Shown here: one piece after another, positions 8,501 to 15,963 of the stretch
Layout of the letters: every line of letters starts with the position of its first letter
How positions within the stretch are numbered: the stretch's first letter is position 1
Notes under the pieces: model-generated
Told to the model about the DNA's origin: nothing
Databases searched by the model: none
What the model saw: only the letters and a program-made list of their open reading frames with translations
Position numbers and translations under genes: made by a program
From: Burkholderiales bacterium
GTDB taxonomy: Bacteria > Pseudomonadota > Gammaproteobacteria > Burkholderiales > SG8-41
Reading direction: 5' to 3'
Assembly: GCA_005800795.1 (NCBI GenBank)
Contig: SYEN01000177.1
Coordinates: 1-28,938 of the forward strand
DNA: 28,938 bases

Positions 8501-8684
8501 GTCGAGCAGTGCGAATATTGGTGCGACCTCTCTGAGCCAATTATGTGCGGATATGGAAGCCGCAGGCCGTGGCGGCGAAGCAGGCATCGCGCGGGGGCTA
8601 TACGCAAAACTGGAGGCCGAGCACGTGCGCGTGCAGGCCGCGGTGCGGACGGAACTCGCTGCGCTGGCCCCGGCGTCTGCCTAG
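5511..8684 (+). CDS. Hybrid sensor histidine kinase (HAMP-PAS-HisKA-HATPase-REC-REC-HPt)
   Basis: A 1057-residue inner-membrane kinase. Order: short cytoplasmic start, TM1 (about 28-50), periplasmic domain (51-173), TM2 (174-194), HAMP (about 195-245), PAS (about 255-368), HisKA with phospho-acceptor H398 in MSHEIRTPMNG, and HATPase with N515 (NLAGNAIKFT), D547 (DTGPG) and the G2 box GGSGLGLAIG (576-585). A first receiver (640-763) has D696 and K748, but its acidic pair is replaced by K647/S648. A complete second receiver (793-915) has E799/D800, D844, T876 and K898. A C-terminal HPt domain carries H994 in AHSLKSSSANIG. The layout resembles BarA/TorS-type phosphorelays. The adjacent PhnD-like protein is the probable sensor partner. 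No response regulator is encoded nearby, so the output must be a separate one. Start choice between ATG 5511 and 5520 is uncertain. Confidence 0.93.
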   Translation: MASMEASQGAGKPKLWYQFWMDWGLVPRLMATVGIAVVTGGILQSSLLVIEGAAENNARLEREMKELLNYLAPIVAEQALTGDYAAIEQTLKKQVKRTEIQALWWSDQAGRTLRAADPVDKRTAPVWFCDVIDIKVDNDTQVPVEVGGVQYGQLHGKMSPIHAQNRLWNQFVKQLQIVVATLFLMLQFIWLIFRGNLGTLRDLATGANRFSQGDHAVRIEAAGAPEVRLAADAFNNMAINTATLLTSLGQSEGKNRLLASIVEQSSEAIWTTDLEGRVTSWNAGAAAMFGYSAADVLGHVVNETGKGDQASEKERMQRLMRLEKFSYEGKAATKAGGSIDVQVAVAPLLGDDGKCVGKISVARDVTERNRNEEALRAARATAETASQAKSAFLARMSHEIRTPMNGVLGMTELLLETGLTSTQRKYAETVHRSGTNLLGIINDVLDFSKIEAGKLELEQVALDVRRTLEDVVDMLAERAHTKGLELACAIPSDIPLHLMGDPLRLRQVLTNLAGNAIKFTESGSVLIRVSCLEDSAGKVTLRFDVKDTGPGITLEAQSRIFDEFSQADGSTTRQHGGSGLGLAIGKQLVEMMGGRIQVESTPGAGALFWFTAVFTKQRQSDAISVSAVKTEGAGAVNLEGVRALVVKSSAVSRGILAAQASGWRMVTRVSESLEQALTLLRQAAVRGVPFDIVIVDMGFAEEDPLGFARTLREDPALARVRLVMLVPVGIHTIIQEARAAGIDSCLVKPVRQSALYDALVEVMSAQQSKVMDAAGTVDRSSQKVTARAAASNRSVLLVEDNLVNQAVALGMLKNLLGYNVTVAGNGQQAVELYEKTPFDLILMDCHMPVMDGFTATRAIRMLEGVSGKRIPIVALTANAMAQDRVDCLSEGMDDHLGKPFSRQQIQEMVERWMPVDSQTAMTRTGRIEMPKQLPLNVVLDRRVLRQLSELQTGNDSVLLASILNIFMTESPKEVAAMAQAVNAADTTGITRVAHSLKSSSANIGATSLSQLCADMEAAGRGGEAGIARGLYAKLEAEHVRVQAAVRTELAALAPASA

Positions 8685-8745
8685 CGCGCGTGCTGCCGTG
8701 CGCGCCAGATGCTTGTGAAAATCTTGGGCTGATCGAAGGAGACGG

Positions 8746-9615
8746 ATGAGCATGCAAATCACAAAGTTAACGCCGCAATTCGGGGCCGCTATTACCGGAA
8801 TCAAGCTGGGCGAACTGGACGATGCACAGTTCGCCGCGTTAAAGCAGGTTTGGCATCAGCATCGCGGGTTGCTGGCGTTTCCGAAGCAGAATATTTCCGA
8901 TGACGACCTGCTCGCGTTTTCACGCCGTTTTGGCCGGCTTGACTCGCCGCCCAATCAGGAACATGGCCGTCAGTCGCCCGAAGGGTATCCTGACATCTAT
9001 GTCGTTTCCAACGTCAAGGACAAAGCGGGCCACCCCATCGGTGCGTTGGGCGATGGTGAAGCCCTATGGCACACCGACATGAGTTATGAATCCAGTCCGC
9101 CATTGGCGTCGATGCTCACTGCGCGTGAAATTCCCGGCAGCGGCGGCGACACCTGGTTTACTGACATGACCGGCGTCTACGAGGATTTGCCGCCTGCGCT
9201 TAAGCAGCGCATTGCCACCCTGAAGGTCAAGCATGACGGCACCTACAACTCCGGCGGATTTCTACGGGCGGGCGTGAAGCCCACCGATAATCCGATGCAC
9301 GCGCCGGGCACGCTGCACCCGGCGGTGATCCGCATACCCGAAACCGGCGACGCCGTGTTGTATCTGGGGCGCCGCCGCATGTCCTATATCTCCGGGCTGA
9401 CACTGGACGAGAGCGAAGCGCTGCTGAACGAACTGTGGAAATATCCTGCCGCAGTACACCGCATCTACAAACATCGCTGGAGCATTGGCGATCTGGTGTT
9501 GTGGGACAACCGCACCACCATGCACCGGCGTGATCCGTTTCCGGCGGCGCAACGGCGGCTGATGCATCGCACGCAAATCAAGGGTGCGGTGGCGCCGGCG
9601 GCATTCAACGCGTAA
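8746..9615 (+). CDS. TauD/TfdA family Fe(II)/2-oxoglutarate dioxygenase (first copy)
   Basis: A 289-residue cytoplasmic dioxygenase with the family's facial triad visible: H109 and D111 in WHTDMSY, and H260 in WDNRTTMHRRD. The following Arg cluster RRLMHR (270-275) binds 2-oxoglutarate. The FPKQNISDDDLLAFSRRFGRL segment near residue 45-64 is the usual N-terminal block. Such enzymes hydroxylate taurine, alkyl sulfates, aryloxyacetates or other carboxylates, releasing succinate and CO2; the substrate here is not predictable. AAGGAG at 8736 supports ATG 8746 or ATG 8752. It starts 61 bp after the hybrid kinase on the same strand, and could be co-transcribed with it. A second, clearly different family member lies at 20339. 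Confidence 0.9.
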   Translation: MSMQITKLTPQFGAAITGIKLGELDDAQFAALKQVWHQHRGLLAFPKQNISDDDLLAFSRRFGRLDSPPNQEHGRQSPEGYPDIYVVSNVKDKAGHPIGALGDGEALWHTDMSYESSPPLASMLTAREIPGSGGDTWFTDMTGVYEDLPPALKQRIATLKVKHDGTYNSGGFLRAGVKPTDNPMHAPGTLHPAVIRIPETGDAVLYLGRRRMSYISGLTLDESEALLNELWKYPAAVHRIYKHRWSIGDLVLWDNRTTMHRRDPFPAAQRRLMHRTQIKGAVAPAAFNA

Positions 9616-9633
9616 CTTCACGCCTGAATAAAA

Positions 9634-9657
9634 TATTCAATAAAATCAGTTAGTTAC
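9634..9657 (+). repeat. AT-rich intergenic element, copy B
   Basis: The core reads TATTCAATAAAATCA followed by GTTAGTTAC, 21/24 identical to copy D read on its own strand. It sits between two convergent genes, 18 bp after the dioxygenase stop. Its last bases contain the reverse complement of the TAA stop (9654-9656) of the luciferase-like gene. The segment AATCAGTTAGTTA has one mismatch to the IHF core consensus. Confidence 0.55.
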
Positions 9658-10676
9658 ATTATATGTGCCGGATGCCTTTGAAACGCCGGCACGATTTCGT
9701 CGGCAAAGCGCCGCAGCGTTTCACGCGAGCCTCCACCCATGCTGGCGAGCAGATAGTGCACACCCGCTGCCTGCAACGCTTCCAGTTTGCGCGCAATGTC
9801 ATCGGGGCTGCCGCACAGCGCTGCCGCTTCGTTGCCGCTGGCGGAGGTGGCGTACGACAACACATGCGAGCCGCCGTTTTGTCCCGGCGCGCGAGCTACG
9901 TCGATGGTGCGCTGGCGCATGCGCGCGGCGCGTTCCAGAGCGGCACGCCGGTCGGCGGCGTCCTTGGCCACGTAAACATCGCGCGCCACCGCCACACTCA
10001 TCGGATCGAACACTCGGCCGAGTGATTCCACTTCTTGTTTAAATAGCGCAATGCGCTCGCCGATCACATCAACTTGCGCGAACTGGTCGAGCAACAGGTT
10101 ACAGCCGCGCTCCGCGACTTTGCGTATCGACGCCGCGCTGCCTGCGGCCATCCACAGCGCGGGATACGGCTTTTGCGCGGCGGGCGGCTCAACAATGATG
10201 TCATCGAATTGCCAGACACGACCGTGGTGTGAAAAGCGTTCCGTGGAGGTCCATGCGCGGATCATCACGTCCAGCGCTTCGTCAAAACGTGCCTCGGCTT
10301 CATCCGCCGGCACGCCAAAACCCTTGAATTCGTTGTGCCGATACCCCTTGCCGATACCCAGATCAAGCCGCCCGCCCGACAGAAGATCAAGGGTGGCTGC
10401 CTGTTCAGCCAGCAGCACCGGGTTGTGCCACGGCAGCACCATTACCGCCGTTCCCACGCGCAAATGCCTGGTGCGGGCGGCGAGCCAGGTCAGTAAATTC
10501 AGCGTCGCCGAAATCTGCGTCCATCCGGTAAAGTGGTGTTCCACGCAGAACGCGCTGTGATAACCCAGCGCGTCGGCCTCGACATGAAAATCGATGTAGT
10601 CATGAAAGCCTTGCCCCATGCCGGCGTCGAGCGTGGAACCGGCGGCCTGCGCGCCGCCAAATAGACCAAATATCAT
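9654..10676 (-). CDS. LLM class flavin-dependent oxidoreductase (luciferase-like monooxygenase)
   Basis: A 340-residue TIM-barrel protein of the bacterial luciferase-like family. Visible hallmarks are the FGLFGG first strand, GYHSAFCVEHHFTGW (about 38-52), the RHLRVGTAVMVLPWHNPVLLAEQAATLDLLSGGRLDLGIGKGY block (about 70-112) that forms the flavin-phosphate region, and a late C-terminal CGSPDDIARKLEALQAAGVHYLL segment. These enzymes use reduced FMN from a partner reductase to monooxygenate ketones, sulfonates, nitriloacetate-type chelators or aldehydes, or use F420 in actinobacteria. No flavin reductase is encoded next to it. It follows the Asp-box gene by 21 bp on the same strand, so the two likely form an operon. 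The ribosome site is weak. Confidence 0.9.
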   Translation of the reverse strand: MIFGLFGGAQAAGSTLDAGMGQGFHDYIDFHVEADALGYHSAFCVEHHFTGWTQISATLNLLTWLAARTRHLRVGTAVMVLPWHNPVLLAEQAATLDLLSGGRLDLGIGKGYRHNEFKGFGVPADEAEARFDEALDVMIRAWTSTERFSHHGRVWQFDDIIVEPPAAQKPYPALWMAAGSAASIRKVAERGCNLLLDQFAQVDVIGERIALFKQEVESLGRVFDPMSVAVARDVYVAKDAADRRAALERAARMRQRTIDVARAPGQNGGSHVLSYATSASGNEAAALCGSPDDIARKLEALQAAGVHYLLASMGGGSRETLRRFADEIVPAFQRHPAHIM

Positions 10677-10697
10677 CGGCTTGTCAGTTCAGTAGCG

Positions 10698-11777
10698 TTA
10701 TCCGCACGCCACCGTGTAAACATCCTCCACACCCTGCGGCAACTGCGATTCGTGCCAAGTCGCGCCAGTGTCTGGTGAGGCAAATACCTGTCCGCAACGC
10801 GACACGCAGGCCAGGGCCGCCTCATCACGCGGGCTGACCGCAGCGTACATCATGGTGGCGCGCGCGGTAAAGCCGTGGTCCATGCGCCGCCAATTCGCAC
10901 CCACATCGTCGCTGCGCCACAGCGAGCCGGCCTTGCCGCGAGAGGATTCCGACAGGCACGCATACAGCACGCGCGGGTCGTGCGTCGACACCAGCACGTT
11001 GCGGCAGTAGGTCATCGGCGAATGGCGGCCGACTTCGATATCGTTCCATGTCACACCGCGGTCGGGGCTGCGGAAGATACCCATGCGTACTGCCAGAAAC
11101 GGGTTGCCGCTGCTGGCGGAAGTGAGTGCGATGGCGTGCGAGTCGAGCATGCCGGAGGCATCGGTACTGCTGGTGAGACGGCTTTTAAGGTGTTCGTGAT
11201 CTTCGGAGAGTTTGATCAGATGCGCTGACAAATCAGTCCAGGTTTCGCCGCCGTCACTGCTGCGCAGCACGCCGCTCACTTCGAGCGCGGCGTAAACATC
11301 GTCGGGCCGGCCGGCGTCGGCGGCGATGCCGATGGTGCGCGTGGGAAATTCCATCGGGCAGTGGCCGGGATCGATTGCCTGATTCAATTTTTTCCAGTTA
11401 TTCCCACCGTCGTCGCTGCGATAAAAGCCTACCGGCGCCGCGCCGGCGTACATGACCTGCGATTGGGTCGGGTGAAACGCGATCGACCAGATGACGACGT
11501 TGCGATCGGGAAAACCGAGTCGTTCCCATGAGTCGCCACCGTCGCAGCTGCGGTAGGGGCCATCCTGCGTACCGACGAAAATCACATCGCGCTCGCGCGG
11601 GTGAAACACGATCACACGCGCTTCGACGTTCTCCGGCAGCCCTGTTGTCAGTGCCTGCCAGGCCGACATTGAAAAATCGTCATCCAGCATCTTGCGGAAA
11701 AATCCACCGCGATAGTGCTTGTAGTGCGCGCCACCGGCAAACACGCGGGCGGGGTGGCTGTTGGAAGTAGAGGGCAC
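10698..11777 (-). CDS. Sortilin/BNR-type beta-propeller protein with six Asp boxes
   Basis: A 359-residue protein carrying six regularly spaced Asp-box motifs (S-x-D-x-G-x-x-W) at residues 77-84, 121-128, 173-180, 237-244, 289-296 and 334-341. This is the signature of a six- or seven-bladed beta-propeller of the sortilin/VPS10, sialidase or Ycf48-like kind. No signal peptide or membrane span is visible, so it looks cytoplasmic. The sialidase Arg triad is not recognisable, so a glycosidase role is unlikely. The start is GTG at 11777, supported by AAAGGAA at 11784-11790 with a 6-base gap. It is the first gene of a two-gene unit with the luciferase-like enzyme, and may be a scaffold, assembly factor or stress-related partner. 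Function unknown. Confidence 0.82.
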   Translation of the reverse strand: MPSTSNSHPARVFAGGAHYKHYRGGFFRKMLDDDFSMSAWQALTTGLPENVEARVIVFHPRERDVIFVGTQDGPYRSCDGGDSWERLGFPDRNVVIWSIAFHPTQSQVMYAGAAPVGFYRSDDGGNNWKKLNQAIDPGHCPMEFPTRTIGIAADAGRPDDVYAALEVSGVLRSSDGGETWTDLSAHLIKLSEDHEHLKSRLTSSTDASGMLDSHAIALTSASSGNPFLAVRMGIFRSPDRGVTWNDIEVGRHSPMTYCRNVLVSTHDPRVLYACLSESSRGKAGSLWRSDDVGANWRRMDHGFTARATMMYAAVSPRDEAALACVSRCGQVFASPDTGATWHESQLPQGVEDVYTVACG

Positions 11778-12010
11778 GAGGCGTTCCTTTCAGATTGCGA
11801 GGAGGCAGCCAATCAAGCGCGGCGAAAACGCGGGATCGGTGTAGAAGGTGGAGAGGACAAAGACGTGAGCGGCGTTTGAGTCTAGTGCCGTGAATTCACA
11901 GGGTCAATATGGTGGATTCGCAAGTCGATTGCAGCTGGTTTGTGTCAGGTGATTCGTGCGCCACATTTGCTGGCCACGGCCGGGCGATCGTGTATGACCT
12001 ACGGAATATC

Positions 12011-12034
12011 GTAAGTTTTTGTTTTTATTGAATA
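12011..12034 (-). repeat. AT-rich intergenic element, copy C
   Basis: Read on the minus strand it is TATTCAATAAAAACA then AAAACTTAC. It is 19/24 identical to both copy A and copy B. It overlaps the TAA stop of the membrane-protein gene (12025-12027), whose last codons run into the element. AAACAAAAACTTA has one mismatch to the IHF core. Confidence 0.5.
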
Positions 12035-12615
12035 AATTTTATACCCAGCGCCGCATTCACCAACGCTCGTACTTCGATCATCAGCGCCTGCCCGGCGAGG
12101 TCTTCTGCAACAATGACATCGTGCTGGCGACTCTCGCGGTGTTTTGCCACCAGAGTGTAACGCGGCGTACTACTAAAAACGTTTTGGTATCGCGCACTGA
12201 TCCGCGGTTCGATATCGGCAATGTCCGCGCTCGAAATGATTCTGGCTTTTCGCGGGTAGCCGAACACACGCCTTTCGCTGCGCGCGCCGCTGGCATCGAT
12301 TTCCACGCGCAAGGCGTTGGCCATGAGGTAAATTGCCAGCAACGCAAATACCACACTGGCGAGGATAAACGGCGCGGCGAACCCGCCGATCAGCGCCAGC
12401 GATACCATGGCCGAGGCATTGCTGCTGTCCAGCGGCAACAGCGCGGACAGGCCCAGTGCGGGCATCAGTCCGCAGAGCAGCGCGAATCCGCCCAGACCGG
12501 CGGCCACGCCGGGCGTGCGCGCCATGGGAAAATCGAGCGTGATGCCGTTCGCGGTGCGGCGGGCAATCGCGCCGCTGCGTCCGAGTGGCAGCGGCAGCGA
12601 TTGCAGATCAGTCAA
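12025..12615 (-). CDS. Small membrane protein of unknown function
   Basis: About 196 residues if translation starts at the TTG at 12615, which sits 2 bases before the TGA stop (12610-12608) of the Bug receptor gene. A longer reading from ATG 12672 would overlap that gene by 65 bp and is less likely. Two hydrophobic segments (GVAAGLGGFALLCGLMPALG and APFILASVVFALLAIYLMAN) are followed by a roughly 85-residue soluble C-terminal part. That part is rich in beta-like segments (LRVEIDASGARSERRVFGY, RYTLVAKHRE) and is reminiscent of a bacterial PH-like domain fused to two membrane helices. I do not recognise a named family. Coding is supported by tight coupling to the receptor gene and by amino-acid composition. 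The start is uncertain. Confidence 0.6.
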   Translation of the reverse strand: MTDLQSLPLPLGRSGAIARRTANGITLDFPMARTPGVAAGLGGFALLCGLMPALGLSALLPLDSSNASAMVSLALIGGFAAPFILASVVFALLAIYLMANALRVEIDASGARSERRVFGYPRKARIISSADIADIEPRISARYQNVFSSTPRYTLVAKHRESRQHDVIVAEDLAGQALMIEVRALVNAALGIKFIQ

Positions 12616-13582
12616 GCCGGATGTTGGCGAATTTGGCAACCTTCGCCCACTTTTCCAATTCCTGCCGGGCAAACGCGGTGAACTGCTCCGAGGGCATGCC
12701 TGAAGCCATCGCGCCTTGCGCGAGGAATTTCTCGCGCGTGTCCTGTGATTTCAGCATGGTGGCGAGTTCCTGATACACCTTGCCGGTGATATCGCGCGGC
12801 GTGTTGGCGGGCATCACCACCGATTGCCACGAGCTGCCGTCAAAACCCTTGAGGCCGCTTTCGTCAACCGTTGGCAGATTGGGCATGGGCGGAAACCGCT
12901 CACGCGTGGAAATCGCGATGGGCTTTAACTTGCCGCTTTGAACTTGTGGCAATACCGTGGCGGCGGTGTTGAAGGCGAGCTGGATTTGCCCGGCGATCTG
13001 ATCGACGACGGCAGGCGCTTGTCCCTTGTACGGCACATGCACCATTTTTATGCCTGCCATGGCGCTGAACATTTCCATCAGCATGTGCGGGCTGGTGCCG
13101 TTGCCGGTAGAGGCATAGGTCAACTGGCCGGGACTGGCTTTGGCCAGCGCGACGATATCCTTGACCGTTTTCGCGGGCAGCGACGGGTGTGCCGTCAACA
13201 GGCTGGGCAGCATTGCCATCAGCGTGATATGGCTGAAATCGCGCATCGGATCGAACGCCAGCTTCTTATAGACCGCAGGCGAGATGACCTGTGCCACCGT
13301 CATCATGCAGATGGTGTAGCCGTCGGGCGGCGATTTGGCGCATAGCTCCGCGCCGATATTGCCGCCCGCGCCTGCGCGATTATCGGCGATCACCTGCACG
13401 TTGAACGCGCGTGCCAGCCGGTCGCCTGCAGCGCGGCCCATCAAATCCGTCGGTCCGCCAGGTGGAAACGGAATAATGAAGCGTATTGATTTGGACGGGT
13501 ATGTCTGGGCATGGGCAGCACTGATGCCGCTGGCCGATGCGCACAGCGCCACGCCTACCGGCAATAAACCACGAAACCTCAT
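12608..13582 (-). CDS. Bug/TctC family tripartite-type solute-binding receptor (first copy)
   Basis: A 324-residue periplasmic protein with a signal peptide ending AAHAQ at about residue 26, then YPSKSIRFIIPFPPGGPTDLMGR and VIADNRAGAGGNIGAE. These are the two ligand-loop signatures of Bug receptors. YASTGNGTSPHMLMEMF, HVPYKGQAPAVVDQIAGQIQLAF and KLKPIAISTRERFPPMPNLPTVDESGL complete the family pattern. Bug proteins bind carboxylated small molecules such as citrate, glutamate, nicotinate or terephthalate. No TctA/TctB membrane subunits are present, as is usual for the many orphan Bug genes of Burkholderiales. A strong GAGGAG site lies 6 bases before the ATG. Downstream it is coupled to a small membrane-protein gene. 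It diverges from the FecR-domain gene. Confidence 0.95.
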   Translation of the reverse strand: MRFRGLLPVGVALCASASGISAAHAQTYPSKSIRFIIPFPPGGPTDLMGRAAGDRLARAFNVQVIADNRAGAGGNIGAELCAKSPPDGYTICMMTVAQVISPAVYKKLAFDPMRDFSHITLMAMLPSLLTAHPSLPAKTVKDIVALAKASPGQLTYASTGNGTSPHMLMEMFSAMAGIKMVHVPYKGQAPAVVDQIAGQIQLAFNTAATVLPQVQSGKLKPIAISTRERFPPMPNLPTVDESGLKGFDGSSWQSVVMPANTPRDITGKVYQELATMLKSQDTREKFLAQGAMASGMPSEQFTAFARQELEKWAKVAKFANIRLD

Positions 13583-13692
13583 GACGGCTCCTCAAATATT
13601 CACAGGCCGAAGTTTACCGCGCCGCGCACCGTACGCGCCCCGTGCCGTGGATGACTTTGGCAAGGCGGGGGAAACAGCGGTATTATTGGCCG

Positions 13693-14397
13693 ATGCAGAC
13701 CCGGAATACCTTTCTTCGATGCATAGCCCTGTGTACGCTGGGTATGCTGCCGCTATTGCCGCAGTGGGCGCAGGCGCAGGTGGGCATCGTGCGTACCATC
13801 GAGGGGCAGGTGCGCGTGTTTTCAGGCAAGGCCGAGTGTGCGCCGCGCTATGGTCTGGACGTGGATGAGGGCGACGTGGTGCGTACGGGTGACAAGGCGT
13901 GGGCGCTTCTGACCATGATGGATGGCACCAAAATCACCGTGCGCCCGGATACCGAAGTGCGTGTAGACGTGTTTCGCTACACCGAGGCCGGCGAATCCGC
14001 GCAAAATCGCGCGCAACTGATGCTGCTGCGTGGCGCACTGCGGGTGGTTCCGGGCAGCATTGCCAAAGGCCGAAATGCCGGATTCGACGTCAACACGCCG
14101 GATGCCACAATGACGCTTCGCGGCGCCGATCAGGACGTCGCGTATATCGTGCCTCAACAGACGACACGCGGCGATGCACTGGTGGGGGCCTTTGGTAAAT
14201 CGTACGCGGGTGAAGCAACCATGAAGACTGCAGGCGGCACGGTGACCATCAAGGCGGGGCAGGTGGCGTTTGCCGAGACCAGGGTGCGCAAACCGCCGCA
14301 GGTGCTGGCTTCAGACCCGTATTTTTATCATTGGCATGACTACATCGACCGTCGCGCCGCAGCTGTCGAGGAAAAGCTCGCGGCCGATTTGCGTTGA
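13693..14397 (+). CDS. FecR-domain periplasmic protein
   Basis: 234 residues from ATG 13693, chosen because a signal peptide (RCIALCTLGMLPLLPQWAQAQ) then begins close to the N-terminus. The frame extends 17 codons further up but with no export-like sequence. The mature part starts VGIVRTIEGQVRVFSG and includes DEGDVVRTGDKAWALLTMMDGTKITVRPDTEVRVDVFRY (about residues 60-100), which is the FecR-domain pattern found in many exported proteins besides true anti-sigma regulators. There is no membrane anchor, no neighbouring sigma factor and no TonB receptor, so an iron-signalling role is unlikely. A cell-envelope or surface structural role is more plausible. The ribosome site is poor. It diverges from the Bug receptor gene and converges on the exonuclease gene. 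Confidence 0.8.
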   Translation: MQTRNTFLRCIALCTLGMLPLLPQWAQAQVGIVRTIEGQVRVFSGKAECAPRYGLDVDEGDVVRTGDKAWALLTMMDGTKITVRPDTEVRVDVFRYTEAGESAQNRAQLMLLRGALRVVPGSIAKGRNAGFDVNTPDATMTLRGADQDVAYIVPQQTTRGDALVGAFGKSYAGEATMKTAGGTVTIKAGQVAFAETRVRKPPQVLASDPYFYHWHDYIDRRAAAVEEKLAADLR

Positions 14398-14443
14398 CCA
14401 TTGCCTTTAGCTGCTTGCGACAGCTGCCGCACGGGCTTCCTCG

Positions 14444-15865
14444 TCAGGCGACCAGCCGCACGATGGATGCACCACGAGGTGGTTTGGCGATGAAGCGCTT
14501 CAGAATCTTGTAGGTATCGACATCGAACACCGGGGCTTTGTGCGCGTGGTTCGATTCGCAAATTTCGTGCAACTCGGCTTCGTTGCGCGCCGTGCCAAGA
14601 TAACACCATCGATCCAGCACATGCAGTTCGGTGTTTTCGTCTGTGCGGGATCCGTGGATGGCGCTTTCACGGATGGCAATGCGGCCTTCAAATGGCCATG
14701 GCAGCGTGCGCATGGAGGTCAACGCCTGTTTCAGGCGCAAAGCATGTTGTTCTGGCGATTCCAGTCCCACGCAGGCGCCGCGGCAGCGTTTGATCTGATG
14801 CGCGAAACACGCTCCCTGCCGCTTTTCCAATCCCAGCAAGATGTTGCACAGCCCGTGCGCCGAGGCGATTTCGCGTAGCGCCTCGATCGCGGTCGCGCGT
14901 GAGCGAAACAGTCCATAGAGTTCGCCAAATCGGGCCGGATCGATATCACTGGCGGTGGCCAGCCGTGGCGGGCTTTCGATGTTATTGTCCGTCCATTGCC
15001 ACGCACACAATTGCGAATTGCGCCGCAGCTGGCGGTTGTGCACCGGCGCAAGCTGCTTGACCAGTTTTGATTCCAGCAACAGCGCGCCCAACTCACCTGC
15101 CGTCTGCTTCCAGTCGATGCGTTTGATTTCGCGCGCGATCTGCATGTCTTTGTTGACGCGATGGTCGCCCGAAAAGTGCGACATCACGCGTGTGCGGATG
15201 TTGATGCTCTTGCCGACGTAGAGCACCAGATCGTTGTCGCCGTAAAAAAGATAAACGCCTGGCGATTCAGGGATATCGCTGAATGCAAAATCCGGCAGGC
15301 CCACCGGCACTGTTTGCGTTTTCACCAGTAGATCGACCGCCGACTTCACCAGCACCGGACCGCGTTCCGACGTCCACTTTTGCGCCAGCAGCCACAATAC
15401 TTTGGCGTCGCCCAGCGCGCGGTGGCGCGCTTCGCATTCGATACCATGCCGTTCGAGCAACGCATCGAGATTGTGGCGTGCGTGATGCGGATACAGCTTG
15501 CGCGAGAGTTTCACCGTGCACAGCACCCGCGCGTTAAACGGGATGCCGCAGCGCCGGAATTCGTTTTTCAGAAAACCGTAGTCGAAGCGTGCGTTGTGCG
15601 CGACGAACAATTTACCTTCCAGCCGTTCGTACAACTCACGCTGGATTTCCGCGAACGTGGGCGCCAGCGCCACCATCTTGTTGGTAATGCCGGTCAACGC
15701 CTGTATCGCCGGCGGTATGCTCATGCCCGGGTTCACCAGCGTCGACCATTCGCTGATCAGCCGTCCGCGGTGGACTTCGACGATGCCGACTTCGGTGATG
15801 CGATCATGCGTGGCGGTGGCGCCTGTGGTTTCCAGATCGACAAATACGAGGTGTTCATCCAGCAT
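14444..15865 (-). CDS. DnaQ-like 3'-5' exonuclease fused to a GIY-YIG (UvrC/Cho-like) nuclease
   Basis: A 473-residue fusion. The N-terminal DEDDh exonuclease (about 1-165) shows Exo I D10/E12 in VDLETTG, Exo II D95 in AHNARFDYGFL, and Exo III H148/D153 in HRALGDAK. The GIY-YIG domain (about 198-290) shows GVYLFY, LYVGKS, R224/R226, E265 and N277. The third part contains GACFAHQIKRCRGACVG (351-367), which resembles the cysteine cluster after the nuclease domain in UvrC and Cho. The expected role is DNA repair, cutting and trimming damaged strands without the UvrABC C-terminal half. This architecture is known in betaproteobacteria. The gene converges with the FecR-domain gene and is divergent from greB, whose start is about 100 bp away. 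The ribosome site is weak. Confidence 0.93.
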   Translation of the reverse strand: MLDEHLVFVDLETTGATATHDRITEVGIVEVHRGRLISEWSTLVNPGMSIPPAIQALTGITNKMVALAPTFAEIQRELYERLEGKLFVAHNARFDYGFLKNEFRRCGIPFNARVLCTVKLSRKLYPHHARHNLDALLERHGIECEARHRALGDAKVLWLLAQKWTSERGPVLVKSAVDLLVKTQTVPVGLPDFAFSDIPESPGVYLFYGDNDLVLYVGKSINIRTRVMSHFSGDHRVNKDMQIAREIKRIDWKQTAGELGALLLESKLVKQLAPVHNRQLRRNSQLCAWQWTDNNIESPPRLATASDIDPARFGELYGLFRSRATAIEALREIASAHGLCNILLGLEKRQGACFAHQIKRCRGACVGLESPEQHALRLKQALTSMRTLPWPFEGRIAIRESAIHGSRTDENTELHVLDRWCYLGTARNEAELHEICESNHAHKAPVFDVDTYKILKRFIAKPPRGASIVRLVA

Positions 15866-15963
15866 GGGGCGTTTGGGTTCTGCGTGGCGTACGTGAAAGG
15901 AATGGGCAAAGTTTAAAGTAACTGCTGGCGCATCACCATCGCTGTTTTCGATAAACTACGCGC

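Noticed and set aside
8684..8710. GC-rich inverted repeat after the hybrid kinase gene
   Set aside because: The stem is short and imperfect with no T-tract; not convincing as a terminator.
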